A stretch of DNA of 64,000 nucleotides. Origin: Bugulina stolonifera (lineage: Eukaryota > Bryozoa > Gymnolaemata > Cheilostomatida > Bugulidae). The notes below the pieces were generated by a model. That model searched no databases and had not been told where the DNA came from. It saw only the letters and a list, made by a program, of their open reading frames with translations. The stretch is from positions 10,815,223-10,879,222 of the forward strand of contig OW285197.1 in the NCBI GenBank assembly GCA_935421135.1, given 5' to 3'. Shown here piece after piece: positions 50,393 through 61,312 of this stretch (positions are counted from its first letter, which is position 1; each line of letters starts with the position of its first letter). The position numbers and the translations under genes are program-made.

Positions 50393-52185
50393 AATATGTA
50401 GGCTTATATCAGAAAGTCAACGCTTTTCTATGAAACTAACAAACATATAAATACATGAATGTCACAACGAAATATTATTCGACTCCTTTACTGATACTAA
50501 ACGTTATTATCGACATATATAATAACGTTGATCGCAAATTTAATTTTTATGACAATCATTTGAATAAAATATTTACACTCATGCACTTAGGGTCAATCCT
50601 GTTAGCATACCAACTAATAAAAAAGGAGATGCATCTCATGCGGGTAATCAGAAATATATTTTACCATGAGCAACTAGAAGTTAGGCCTATCTACCATTTA
50701 TCATAGCAGTCGTAAAATAATAACTAGGGTTGGCGATAAAGGACTCCATGATTCTGATATTCATGTTGCAACGATGTTGTTTTCGTTCATAAAATAGTAG
50801 CCCTTAAGTTGATGTAAAATGAAAACTGTTGAAAATTATTTAATTTTACCTTCTTGTTATATTAACTATAAATATTAATATAAATAATATGAAAAGATAA
50901 GATTAATAACAGTAAATACAATTACAGTAGAGTAATATAACTAAAAAACATAAATATAATATTAATTTAAAAATTAAACCTTCACTTAGGCCTATATCTA
51001 TATGGTTATTATAATATTATCAGAAAATATTAATCTAATGATATGATTAGGTACTCCTTGGTATAACCATGTGCTCATAGTAATCATTTTGATAATGACT
51101 ATCTTACTATGAGCATATACATATACTGTAGCAAGGACTTCTTACTCCTTACATATAGTAACTATGGGAATTTAGAAAGAAAGAGAGTTGTATTACTGAG
51201 GGGATTGAACCACCTTTCGATTACAATTACCTCAATAAGTATAATACGAGACAATGCCAAAACACCTACACACCATACATAAAAACGATCCAATTTTATT
51301 ACTCCTTCTGGCCAAAAACCATACGTGATATGCGTCTTGAGAGCTGATAAATAGTTCTTTTTTTTTTCTTTTTTGTTTTTGTATGACATGATAAGTAATA
51401 AAAAATATATAAATACTATTCTAAAGCACATATAAAAAATATAAAAAAAAATATTCAACATTATAAATTATATATAAAAGTGAATAAAAGTTATCGAAAA
51501 AGAGAGAAAGAGGAAAAAAAACATCCATATTGTGTTCCCACATCTCTTCCGTTTCCTGACGGTCTCAGTGGGAAAATTTAAAAAAAAAAAAAAACCCAAC
51601 TAATAACTACCTTCATTCAATGATTCATTAGCAACTAGAACTAGCTACCACATACATGATACATCATTACATGACGTCCCCAACCTATCTGTCAACTTGA
51701 AAGCTCAAAATCCGTCCATACAAACTATATAAAATTATATAGCCTACAGAACCAGTAATAGAAATGTGACAAATAGGTTTAAACAGAGTTAACTAGAATT
51801 AGTTGAAATAGTGAAACAAATTGAAAATATTGCTAGTTTACTCCTACTTACTTCTCAAATCTTCACTGCGATGGAGGATTTAGATGAGACGGAAACTTCA
51901 ATCGATTTGCGTAGTAGTACAGGTTTCTCTATTAGACAACCGTTCTTGCTAACCTAACACGTAATAGTATTGGGCTGTGAGATGTAATTTCTATTATTGT
52001 AGATCTAAGGCTGCAACATAATAAATTTGTGGGAATTCCACATTTCAGTATTTTCCGTATCAGTGACCTCTGACGTCTCTTATTTATGGTGTAGGTGAAG
52101 CTGACCACGAACAGATCGTTGCGTCGGAATTTCCATGATTCATTGGCCTTTGCTCCTCGTTTTAGCTAATTCTAGTTTGTTTAAT

Positions 52186-52598
52186 CAATTATACATTTGA
52201 GTTGGGAATGAAATATCTACAAAGATCCACTATCTTTGATATCTAGGTTCGCCTATAACGCGAACAGTCCGCATCAGTTACGCGCTTTGTCAGTTATAAT
52301 GTGGTGATGGCCATATTCACTTGCACGAAATTTCTAAAATAGCAAATTCTAATCGGTGATTTAACTGAATTTTCCCACTGGGACTCTCGAAAGAAGTAAA
52401 GGCGTGGGAACTAATTGTTTAGCAATATTCTTTATAATTACATCAGCCCTTTTAATGTAACACAATCACCGATTATATTTTATAATTGTAGAAAATATGT
52501 GCAAGATAACATGGCCATCACCATTATAACTGATATGGACTGTTCATGTTATAGGCGAACCTAGATATTTCATTCCCGACTCAAATGTATAACTGATT
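52186..52598. mobile_element. Foldback/MITE-like element
   Basis: The ends are inverted repeats: CAATTATACATTTGAGTTGG near 52185 against CAGTTATACATTTGAGTCGG (reverse complement of about 52577-52597). They continue through GGAATGAAATATCT, AGGTTCGCCTATAAC, GAACAGTCC and ATGGCCAT. The left arm carries an extra segment of about 24 bp (ACAAAGATCCACTATCTTTG...) absent from the right arm. There is no coding capacity. Confidence 0.75.
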
Positions 52599-52604
52599 GT
52601 TTTA

Positions 52605-52725
52605 AAAAAAATTTTGATTTACATTGGCATTCCACAAAAAATGCATATTTAATATCATGTGATATCAAACATGAAATATGTATTTTTTGTGATTGTCAAT
52701 TTAAATCACAGATTGAAAAATTTTC
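52605..52725. repeat. Imperfect palindrome
   Basis: The sequence around CATTCCACAAAAAATGCATATTT is matched in reverse complement by AAATATGTATTTTTTGTGATTG, centred on an AATATCATGTGATATC core. It sits immediately beside the foldback element at 52186-52598. Confidence 0.55.
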
Positions 52726-53029
52726 AAAAGTATTCAAGTGAGTGGGCTCTTGTGTCGATGCCTAGAGTCACCCTTCCATATTAGACTATTATACATTATT
52801 CGAATTATTATTGTCGAAGGCTCAATCATCAATGCTTGGCAGAGCAAAAGGAAAATATTAATTAATTTAAAAATGTGTAAAATTCAATAAAAATAGTTTC
52901 ATATGTCTAAAATTAAATATAGGTACTCATATTAATTGATACCTATACTGATTCTTATGATACTTCTCAAATAAGACCATTAACAATGTAAATCAAAATT
53001 ATTTATTGTATTTATAAATAAATATTGTT

Positions 53030-54000
53030 GCGTCCGGCTGGGTAGCTGAGGTGCAGCCCCGCAACACACAGTCCAAAGCACGAAGGGAGAAAGACAAAAC
53101 CATCTGATGAGGCAGGCACTAGGGGGCAAGCCCTGTGGGGAATGTCCAGCCAACAGCACAACACACATCGAGAAAAGGGGACGACCTCCAGGAAACGGTT
53201 GCTGGGGAGAGATCAACCCGGTCACAAGGAGAGATACTATGAGGTAGTCATGCAGACCCAGTCATGTGAGTACTACCCCTGTAGCCAGACTGTGGAGTCT
53301 TATGACTCAGCAAAGTGTGGCAGCAGCTGCACCTCAGGCTGTGCTGTGGGTTTAGAGCGTCATGGGGCTGTATCTGGAGAGTCTAGAGAGAGTGCTTGAT
53401 ACTCTACTGTTAGCAGTAAACCATAAACTGTATAATTCAATTAGTACGAGTACTTTATTGATCAACGGTCTACAAGCAACTGAAGCAAGAATGTGAAATT
53501 AAACTCCTGATATATGAAAATTAATTCTGGACTGATGTCAAAAGATTAGGTGCAAAAAGTCAGTCTCGGACTAAAAGAGATCTCAGTTACAATTTGTACA
53601 GAACACTTTTAGATCGGAACATGAAAAGATGCTGTAGTATATAAAACCAAATAAGATTGTACTCTATGACAAAGAGGAAAACCAACATGGCATGCAGTTA
53701 CAGTATCCAAGGTAACAGTAAAAGTACCACAGTAAAAGGAATACAATCGTAACTGTTCCCAATTAAAACATATTATATAATTCATACCTGCCTGTAGCCG
53801 CACACTGGGTTCAGCAGAGAGAGTAGATGGTGAAATCTCACACTAGCCTACTATGGGCACCGCTTCAGTACTAGACTGAGGGGAGTATGGGTCCCAGCCC
53901 GGCGTCCCTACAGCGTAGTAAGGGTGGCGCCCTTCATAATGGAACTATGGGTCCTAGTAACAATCCTGGAAAGTCCTAGGACTCTTCTTGGAACCCGAGT
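53030..54000. other. GC-rich unexplained block
   Basis: Base composition shifts clearly towards GC at about 53030-53400 and again at about 53790-54000, against AT-rich surroundings. The motif CTTTATTG...CAAGCAACTGAA occurs at about 53453 and 54054, flanking the second part, as diverged direct repeats. An 85-codon plus-strand frame (53142-53399) is rich in Cys and Ser. I recognise no domain. It could be a degraded mobile element or an unrecognised exon. Confidence 0.35.
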
Positions 54001-54531
54001 TCGGTATATGGTTAGTAGCCTAAACATCACAAGACCCTTGTAAGAAATTATACTTTATTGGTATCTCACAAGCAACTGAATAATGAGTTCTCAGTATACT
54101 AAAAATGATTTCTGGCCCAAGTGAACGATATATTATTGCAATTAGCCAATTGCAATTCGGTATTCGACATGAAAAGGTCTGTGTTACTATTTCATTACCA
54201 AAAGAGGGTCTCGGAGTGTTCTAGAAGTTATGCAGTAGTTTTGTAATGCAGGAATACATTATTAAAGTGAAAGTAAACACGCTTTTTCACCTGTATTTGT
54301 ATACATTAGGAAAAATATGTCATTTGCAGTACCCCAATCTATATTAAAAAGCTCAGTTTTGTTTTGGTGATAATCTAAATAGAAAATTAAGAAATTCAAA
54401 TATCATTTGGGATTTCACATGGGAGCGTCGTGAATATTCACTGCGGTCTTAACGGTTCTTTAGTGAGCATTAGTCAACTGTAGCGGTAACTTGTTATACT
54501 TGGTTATATTTAATTATTTTCTAATTTAATC

Positions 54532-54607
54532 ATGGGAAGATGCTGGAATGCTCTGTGTGACAGTGACACAAGGGACAGGACTCTCCAATTCATCAGGCTG
54601 CCAATTA
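54532..54607 (+). CDS. Possible THAP-like first exon fragment
   Basis: From ATG 54532 the frame reads MGRCWNALCDSDTRDRTLQF and then IRLPIK before a donor-like GTTAGT. The Met near Cys-x4-Cys followed by a FIRLP motif resembles the start of a THAP zinc finger (C2CH), found in cellular DNA-binding proteins and P-element-type transposases. The expected later CxxH part was not found. This could be a fragment of a domesticated or dead transposon. Confidence 0.25.
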
Positions 54608-57589
54608 AAGTTAGTTAAACTGTGGTTAAAAGAGCAGATGTTAGTGGTTGAAAGATCATGATGGGATACTTAACTTTTAACCATTGTATCATTGTTATAT
54701 TTATACTATCATAATCTAATAATATTGTCCTATAAGATAACCAGGTTGTTGTAGCCAAGTCTAACAATATAAACTAAACTCACAATATTTTATTTTTGGT
54801 TTTGTAGGATTATAATTAATTTATACAATAACAATATAATTAATAATAATATTATATTCCTTCCTATTTATTGAACACAAGTCTAAGAAGATAGTTTCTG
54901 CTGTCATATTTTATATACAATACATACATGTACATCCAACATGAACATAAGATTCTACTGTAATATTATATTATTAGATATAATATATATAAAAATATAT
55001 ACCCTGTGCTATTGTATTATTAGAGTTAGGCCTATAAATAATAATAATAAATATAAATAACAATAATAATAATTATTATTTATTTATAATTTCTTGTCTT
55101 GTTGATTCATTAGGATTAAAATACTATTGTACATGTATATAGGCCTATTGTAAGTTAGTGCTGTTAGTAGTGCCACAAGTTACAAGTTGACAATTTACAG
55201 CAAAATTTCACCAGGCTAACGTAATGTGTTATAATTTCATTAATTTTGATTCTAGTTATTTATATTCATTGCGATGTACAATAGGCCTAGCTTCTCTATG
55301 AAAACTGGAGTTATGGAATAAGCCTATATTATATTTCAACATGTTGATATGCAATCTGATTATTCATACGATATCATACTTTAGGTTACAAGCTTTTGAT
55401 AGCTATATGGGCCTATTCAAGTCATGAATAATTTTACTGAGTCACATAACTGTTGTGCGAGAGCCTTGAACTGAGTGTGATGTATCTGCAAATAGGCAAC
55501 AGCCTCTTTAGACGCAGCTTCATAGACAAACACCGAATACTTAATCTACATAATGTACTCATTCTCAATGTTTTAGGTTCACACCTATTTGGATTTTAGT
55601 TTCTCAGTCTAACTAACCCCTCACCGAGTACTGGCTGACGAAAATTTTGGCTGTTGAAATGCATCTCAGTTGAAGCATGTACTGTAAGTACTGCTAAATT
55701 GTGAATAAGCTCAATAGACATCTACATGTTCATGTACTTCCTTATTAGGCCTAATGTTTCACTGTTACCTATATAATTGTTGTACATCTTTTGTACTCCT
55801 AAATCGAGGTTCTGTGTTGGGTTCCATATTGTAATACGTGTACATGTACCCTACATGTACGCATGGCTGCGATATATAACATAATATGTTTTACAGTTCT
55901 GGACTTTGATGAGGAAGATCCAGCTGTGAGTCCTTCGAAGGTGGTGGTGTTAAGAAGAGCATCCAGCATTCTGCTATGCGACATTGTCACTTTACCATGC
56001 TGAGAGCATTGCCATAGCACAGGACCTTGCAACACTGATTGAATATTACCAATTTGTCATGTTGTAACTTATCATTAATGTGTTAGCATTATGTAATTTG
56101 TCATATCCATGTACATTGTATGCAGAACAATAGTTGAAAATATGTATGTAAATCGCAATATGCAATATGTACTGTATAAGCCGTTATAATCAAAATTTAA
56201 ATTGTTACAAATTAATGTATGTCGTGCGTATGTAATATATGCATTATGTTGTTATTATGCCATTACACTCTCCCTAGTACTTGCAATGAATTACTTCTGT
56301 TGCTGACTGTCTGAAATTACTTGCAATAAAGCTTCTATTATATATACAAGTTTTTCTATGCAGATGGTTTCTTCAACTCATGTGCATGTATATAATATCA
56401 TAATGTCAACACTGATTAATCATTGTCTTGCTATGTGATATCTTAGTGGTCTAATTTCCAGTTCTGCTATATAATGTGAGGTTGCACTATTGAAGAGCTG
56501 TAGCTATCACTTGATGTATTTAGAAGTTCTCCAGGGTAGCTAGTATAACCAATACAAGGTTGATAAAATCACTAGTTTGTTTATAACACAGTCATGTAGA
56601 AGGCTTAGCTTAGCTCAGTTCATCAACCTTTTGTTATAATCTTACGGGTGGTATTGAGTCACCCGTAGCGCCACAAACAAATAGTTTGACCAATTGGCGT
56701 TCAATGAACTGAAAGAACCAGTCTCATTATAGATCTGCTTGAGCGATTTATGCCATTTCTCACTCAATTATGGCTAAACGTTTGTCAAAACGCCGCTGGC
56801 TTATGCCATTATTTGACATGATGCAGCCCAATTCTGTAATAGGTATTCTATAGCAGACAAGTAAAAGGTCCAATCTAACTAATATTATCATTTTTTTCAC
56901 TAACATCTAGCCTGCTACATGTCCAAAACTTGGCCTCAACTTGCAGTTAATTAAAAAAAGCTGTTTACTTCCACTTTAAGGACACATTATACTACAAAAA
57001 TTGGCCAAAATGTATACTAGTTAATGTATAATACCAGTTATGAATACAATTATATAACTACAAACATGGAGAGACATACAAAGTAGCATTGGATAAGTAA
57101 TCAAATGCGAGTACATATTCAATGTCTTAGAGGTACAAGTCGACCTTCTTACATAAGAGCGTAGAGAGGTAGTGGTGTGTCATACAGTAAATGTTGCAGA
57201 TCATGCCACAACAATCACTACTTTTCCATGCTTCGTATTTTCCTTCGAAGGGAGTTGTTTCACCCTTCGAAGCTCCATTCTAGCGTAATTCCATGCTTCG
57301 TATTTTGTTCAACTGTTTTATGGCAAACGCATTTAAGTTTTCCCGCCTATGACATCACAGTACAATGACCTCGTGAGTTAAAAATAGCTATGCGTTGTCT
57401 AATGTGAATTCAACCGCAACAAGGAGCGCACAGCCAAACTGATGTCATAACCATAATGTAGTTATCAACAAGCAGTTATTCAAGCGTGAATACTATTGCG
57501 CCAGCCAAAGATAGTGTAGTACTAACTAGTACTTGTACATTAGCTTCGAAGGCTGGCACTTCCATCCTACGAAGCAATAAAAATAAAAA

Positions 57590-58040
57590 GTATAAGGTTG
57601 CAGTTTTTCCTTTTCATGACAACATATTATATATTTGGTGTATCGCCTGTTTGTTGCATTGTACATGTCTGTACAGTGTATATATGTATGTCATGCAATA
57701 ATCGAATGTGCCCAAATATAGGTATATCGCGCTAAGCTTAATGATTAAACTGCTCATGTTTGCTAATCATTATAGTATTTTTGTGGCTGAATCGAATTTC
57801 TTAGTTTTATATCTTAGGAAGGACTGATTGAGAAGAACAACTACTTCTGTTCTCGAGATGGATGTGGAAGAGTTAATCAGAGAATCATAAGAGAACCATG
57901 GCAGTTAACTTGTGGACACAGGCTATGTAAAGAGTGCTATAATCTTCTCCTACCACTGTGAGTATATCCATTGCATCCAAGTTAACATTTATTTGAACTA
58001 TTAGCTACTCGCTAAATAACACATTCATAGTAATTCAGTA
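57590..58040 (+). pseudogene. Solitary TRAF RING exon copy with intron flanks
   Basis: Positions 57818-57957 are a 140-nt copy of TRAF exon 2. It is fully open, with intact acceptor (TCTTAG) and donor (GTGAGT), and encodes CSRDGC and CGHRLCKEC. Flanking intron sequence homologous to introns 1 and 2 of genes A and E extends from about 57590 to about 58040. No exon 1 is present upstream; downstream the homology ends at a LINE fragment, so no exon 3 follows. It differs from A and E at a few codons (for example EGLIEK for DGLIEK, RDGC for RDEC, QLTCGH for QLHCGH). It is best read as a dead partial duplicate, although the exon itself is undamaged. Confidence 0.85.
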
Positions 58041-59320
58041 GTTCTCGGAGCGTCCAGTGGTGGAATTTCATTAATACTGTGGTCTTGGCAGAACTGTTGT
58101 TGGAAAAAGTTGTTCAATAGATCAGCACATTCTTCTGGGTCATCTGTGGTTTGGGTGTCATTTGTTTGGAGGCTCATGGGTGGAGGACATTGCATCCTTG
58201 TGTTTCTAAGGTGACGGAAGAAAGGTTTGGAGTTACCTCTCGCCAATGGACCACATATCTTATTAACTAGGAAGCTGGTCTTAATGCGTCTAACTTCTTT
58301 CTTGGTCGTCCTTCTCTCTTGCTTATACTTTGCTAAGAAAAAAGAATCCCTGGTTTGCTTATACTTTTTATAGGTCTTTTTTTTGTTTGGAGATGAGCTT
58401 TTCTGCTTTTTTGCCAAACCATTCCGGTTGATTTGGTTTCTTGCACTTTAGTTCTTTTGTAGGAACGCAGTCTTCTAAATTTCTTTGTAGATGGCTGGCG
58501 AATAATAACCACATCTCGTTTGGGTCCTCCATCTTGGCTAACTCTTCACTGAGCTGCTGCATACGTTCACGGAAGGTCCCTTCATCGGCTTTCTTGTAAC
58601 ACCTGACAGTGAATATATCTTTAGCTGTGTGCCGTTGAATTACTGGTTTTAGTGTCGCAGTTACTATAAAGTGGTCGCTTAGGCCAGGTTGAATGATGTC
58701 TGTTCCAGTGATGTAATCAGGTGTGTTAATGCATATAAGGTCTAGTATGTTACCCATGATATGAGTAGGCTTAGTTATGATCTGATTTAGCATAAATTCA
58801 TTCAAAATATCAAGAAATTCTCTATGCAGATTTTTGTGTTGGCAACTAGGTTTTACTAGTTTTTGGTTCCAATCGATACCTGGTAGGTTGAAATCTCCAG
58901 TTAGGATTAGTACATGTTCAGGGAATTTTTGTGTGATATTCTCAAGGATTGCGTGGAGCTTATCCATATTTCTTAGGTGGACATAAGGCCTATACAGACA
59001 GCAGATGATAGTTTTAGGCTCAAATCCTACAGCTAGTATTTCCTCCCCTAAATTATCAATGTTTATTTCACGTGGTTTGAGGTCATGATCTAAGGCAAGT
59101 AGCACTCCTCCTTCATAGAGAGTTCTGTCCCTTCGGAATATTTTCTTGCTTGGAACGTCAATGATGCAGTGGTCTGGAATAGTCTCATTTAGGTGAGTTT
59201 CAGTTAGGCAAATAATGTTATATCCGTTGGTTAAAGCAGGTATCTCAGAGGCTTTGCCTTTGGCTGATCTGGTGTTGGTAAGAAATAATCTTAACATGTG
59301 GTCTCCTTTTGTTTTCAACT
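58025..59320 (-). mobile_element. Non-LTR retrotransposon fragment (endonuclease domain)
   Basis: From ATG at 59297 the minus strand encodes an apurinic-type EEP endonuclease of LINE ORF2. Motifs in order: LTNTRSAKGK, CLTETHL, GGVLLALDH, LYRP, LTGDFNLPGIDW and GLSDHFIV (the C-terminal SDH histidine). A one-base shift in an A-run at about 58378-58385 splits the frame: the next frame (58025-58417) continues with a Lys-rich linker (KKTYKKYKQTRDSFF) and NKICGPLARGNSKPFFRHLR. The reverse transcriptase that should follow is absent. LINEs normally lose their 5' end, so a copy that keeps the endonuclease but lacks RT points to later rearrangement. The 5' end joins directly to sequence homologous to gene A upstream DNA. 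Confidence 0.88.
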
Positions 59321-59846
59321 CACATTTTGGTACCCCACCCTACCCAAAATGGACACCCCACCCAAATGCTGAATCTCCCTGATTTTCATCAGTCGAACTT
59401 GGCAAGCCTGTTTTACAGCACACCCGATCCATAAAAAGCACCACGTATCGTAAACGTATGGGGTAGTGGCTAGGTATTTATTTATAATCTAGTATTATCT
59501 GATTTGAGTGACGGTGAATCACATTTTAAATTGTTTTATCTCCTTGTCAACGATTTCCAACAACCGTTGTAAACGTCACATGCCACTGGTCACCGTTATG
59601 ACATCATGCTTGTGTCCTGTTGTGTAAGTAACTCCAATCATGTTATTGTTTTGTGAACTAGGCTACTTACTGGCCATGGCCGTAACTATCTAGGCGGCTC
59701 AGGCGGCCCTAGCCGCCTGAACTTTATGTTAAAAGAAGAAAATATCAGGCTAATATCGGAAGGCATGGTATAAACATACTCTAATGAAATGATGCTACTA
59801 TGTGTATCATTATATTGATGGCTAATCTTCGCGGGAAGCTACTGCT

Positions 59847-59930
59847 GATTAGATAGCGTAATTGGTAGAGTGCTTGGTCTTTATGCATGGGGACACGAGT
59901 TCGAATCCCACTGAGGGATAATCTTTTTTC
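59847..59930 (+). repeat. tRNA-derived SINE-like sequence
   Basis: An A box (TAGCGTAATTGG, 59854-59865) and a B box (GAGTTCGAATC, from 59897) lie about 31 bp apart, as in a tRNA, and a T-run follows at about 59924. The acceptor and T stems do not pair, so it is not a functional tRNA gene. Pol III promoter function is possible. Confidence 0.6.
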
Positions 59931-60202
59931 ATTTTAGTAATTCACTCAATTTGTTAGCTATACAATGACAGTACTAATCTCATCTGTAAGATAGGGTCAC
60001 TGCATGTGTAATTCTGTATTCAACAATAGGAAATGCCCGAAGATTGCATGCACAGTGTGCCCACCCACCTCATTTGTTCTACTTCGAACACTGTTCTTCA
60101 GGGTTTGGGAACCCTAGAATACCACTCTCCATCTCTACCCACCAACTAATTTTGCACTATTTCCCCTCTTATTAATGTGTGTACATACATTTTTAGGCCT
60201 TA

Positions 60203-60740
60203 TGCTAGGGCCACACTGACGCGAATTTTTGTGCGAATAGCGAATTTTGGCCAAAGGCGAATTCGCAAATTATAATCGAGCGTGCCACACTGCAAAAGCT
60301 ATAAGCGAATTCGCATTGATTTCACCCAATGAGGGATCAAAAATTATTATCCCCGGTCACGTTTCTCATTCACTGCAGAACTAGAACTCCGAAAAATGTA
60401 AAATAAAAATATAATAATTATTTTATTCTTACTTTCATTCGTTTTACACAATTCTTGCAAACGGAAGTAGTCATTTTATTCATCAGTTAAAATAAATATT
60501 TTAATATAATAATTTAAACTCATGATTGATTGAAAATCCGTGGCTCTGAACACGTGACAGTAACGTGACAAGTAAAAATCGGCCAATCACAAATTAGCGA
60601 GTTGCGAATTAGCTGATTGATATCAGCGAGTGCGAAATCGCTAATTTATCGCGAATTCGCACAAAATTTGCGATTTGCGAATTCGCCTTTGGCCAAAATT
60701 CGCTATTCGCACAAAAAATCGCGTCAGTGTGGCCCTAGCA
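60203..60740. mobile_element. MITE with about 68-bp terminal inverted repeats and TA duplication
   Basis: The ends TGCTAGGGCCACACTGACGC at 60203 and the reverse complement ending at 60740 are near-identical for about 68 bp, continuing through GCGAATAGCGAATTTTGGCC and AAAGGCGAATTCGCAAAT. TA flanks both ends (60201-60202 and 60741-60742), which fits a Tc1/mariner-type target site. The interior has no coding capacity. It is nested inside the 1.4-kb insertion. Confidence 0.85.
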
Positions 60741-61312
60741 TAAGTCATGTAATGATGTAAAGGACTACAATGGTACATCATGGCCAAGCCAAACAGAGAA
60801 GCCCTATTTTGCAGTATACTAATTTGAAGTTTGCTATTTGCAGATTACTATGCAACATTTTGGACTTTTGTACCATCACGTATAGCTCAAGTATTCATCA
60901 AATATGCATCAAAATGGCTGTTTTTGTGTGAATTTTCAAAAACTTTCATGTGGGAGGTGCCCCACCCTCCTTCTGCCCCCATCCCGCACACACCCTTTCC
61001 ACACCGCTACTGTTGGTCAGTCCAGTTTTAGCCGCCTCAACTTTTTCAGGAAAGTTACCCCCCTGACTGGTATTAGTAAAACAGTAGGCCTAACCAGTTT
61101 TCTAATAAGGTAGTTAGTTCAGAATAGACTTTGATGCATCGTCGTTTCTATTTGGTCGACAGGAAAATTAGTAGTAAAGTAAGATAACTCCAGTTGTTTG
61201 AAGATAAAACTAACGGATATAATTTTTTGTCTTTTAAATAATCTTTCACTTGTAGCTTGTAGGTTATTTAATTACACTTAGCAGTATAAACTAAGTCTTC
61301 TGGCGGATTCAC

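Larger units (their letters stand above)
50393..57817. other. Gene-poor region right of gene D
   Basis: The first part (to about 52 kb) is very AT-rich with no gene seen. A foldback element follows (52186-52598), then a second imperfect palindrome (about 52605-52725). From about 53030 to 54000 the sequence is noticeably GC-richer and unexplained. A possible THAP-like exon lies at 54532-54607. At 55899-56000 a short open segment after an acceptor-like TTTTACAG (LDFDEEDPAVSPSKVVVLRR) precedes an AATAAA near 56324 and might be a terminal exon. TTCGAAG-rich repeats with a duplicated TTCCATGCTTCGTATTTT lie at about 57225-57310. Confidence 0.5.
59674..61070. mobile_element. 1.4-kb insertion with 5-bp target duplication
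   Basis: The corresponding site upstream of gene A (CCAGT, 25445-25449) is empty. Here ACTGG occurs at both ends (59669-59673 and 61066-61070). Element ends are imperfect inverted repeats: CCATGGCCGTAACTATCTAG on the left, and CAGGGGGGTAACTTTCCTGA in reverse complement on the right, each followed by a GGCGGCT block. It carries a tRNA-like segment (59847-59930) and a nested MITE (60203-60740). There is no transposase, so it is non-autonomous. Confidence 0.8.
59321..61312. other. Upstream region of gene E, inverted duplicate of gene A upstream
   Basis: Apart from an insertion (59674-61070), this stretch is the near-identical reverse complement of the region 25194-25808 upstream of gene A. It should contain the gene E promoter, displaced by the insertion to a position about 240 bp or more upstream of the ATG. 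No additional gene is seen. Confidence 0.8.

Noticed and set aside
57818..57957. Exon 2 of a sixth complete TRAF gene
   Set aside because: No exon 1 could be found upstream, and downstream homology stops at a LINE before exon 3.
59847..59930. Functional tRNA gene
   Set aside because: A and B boxes are present, but neither the acceptor stem nor the T stem pairs, so a tRNA-derived relic is more likely.
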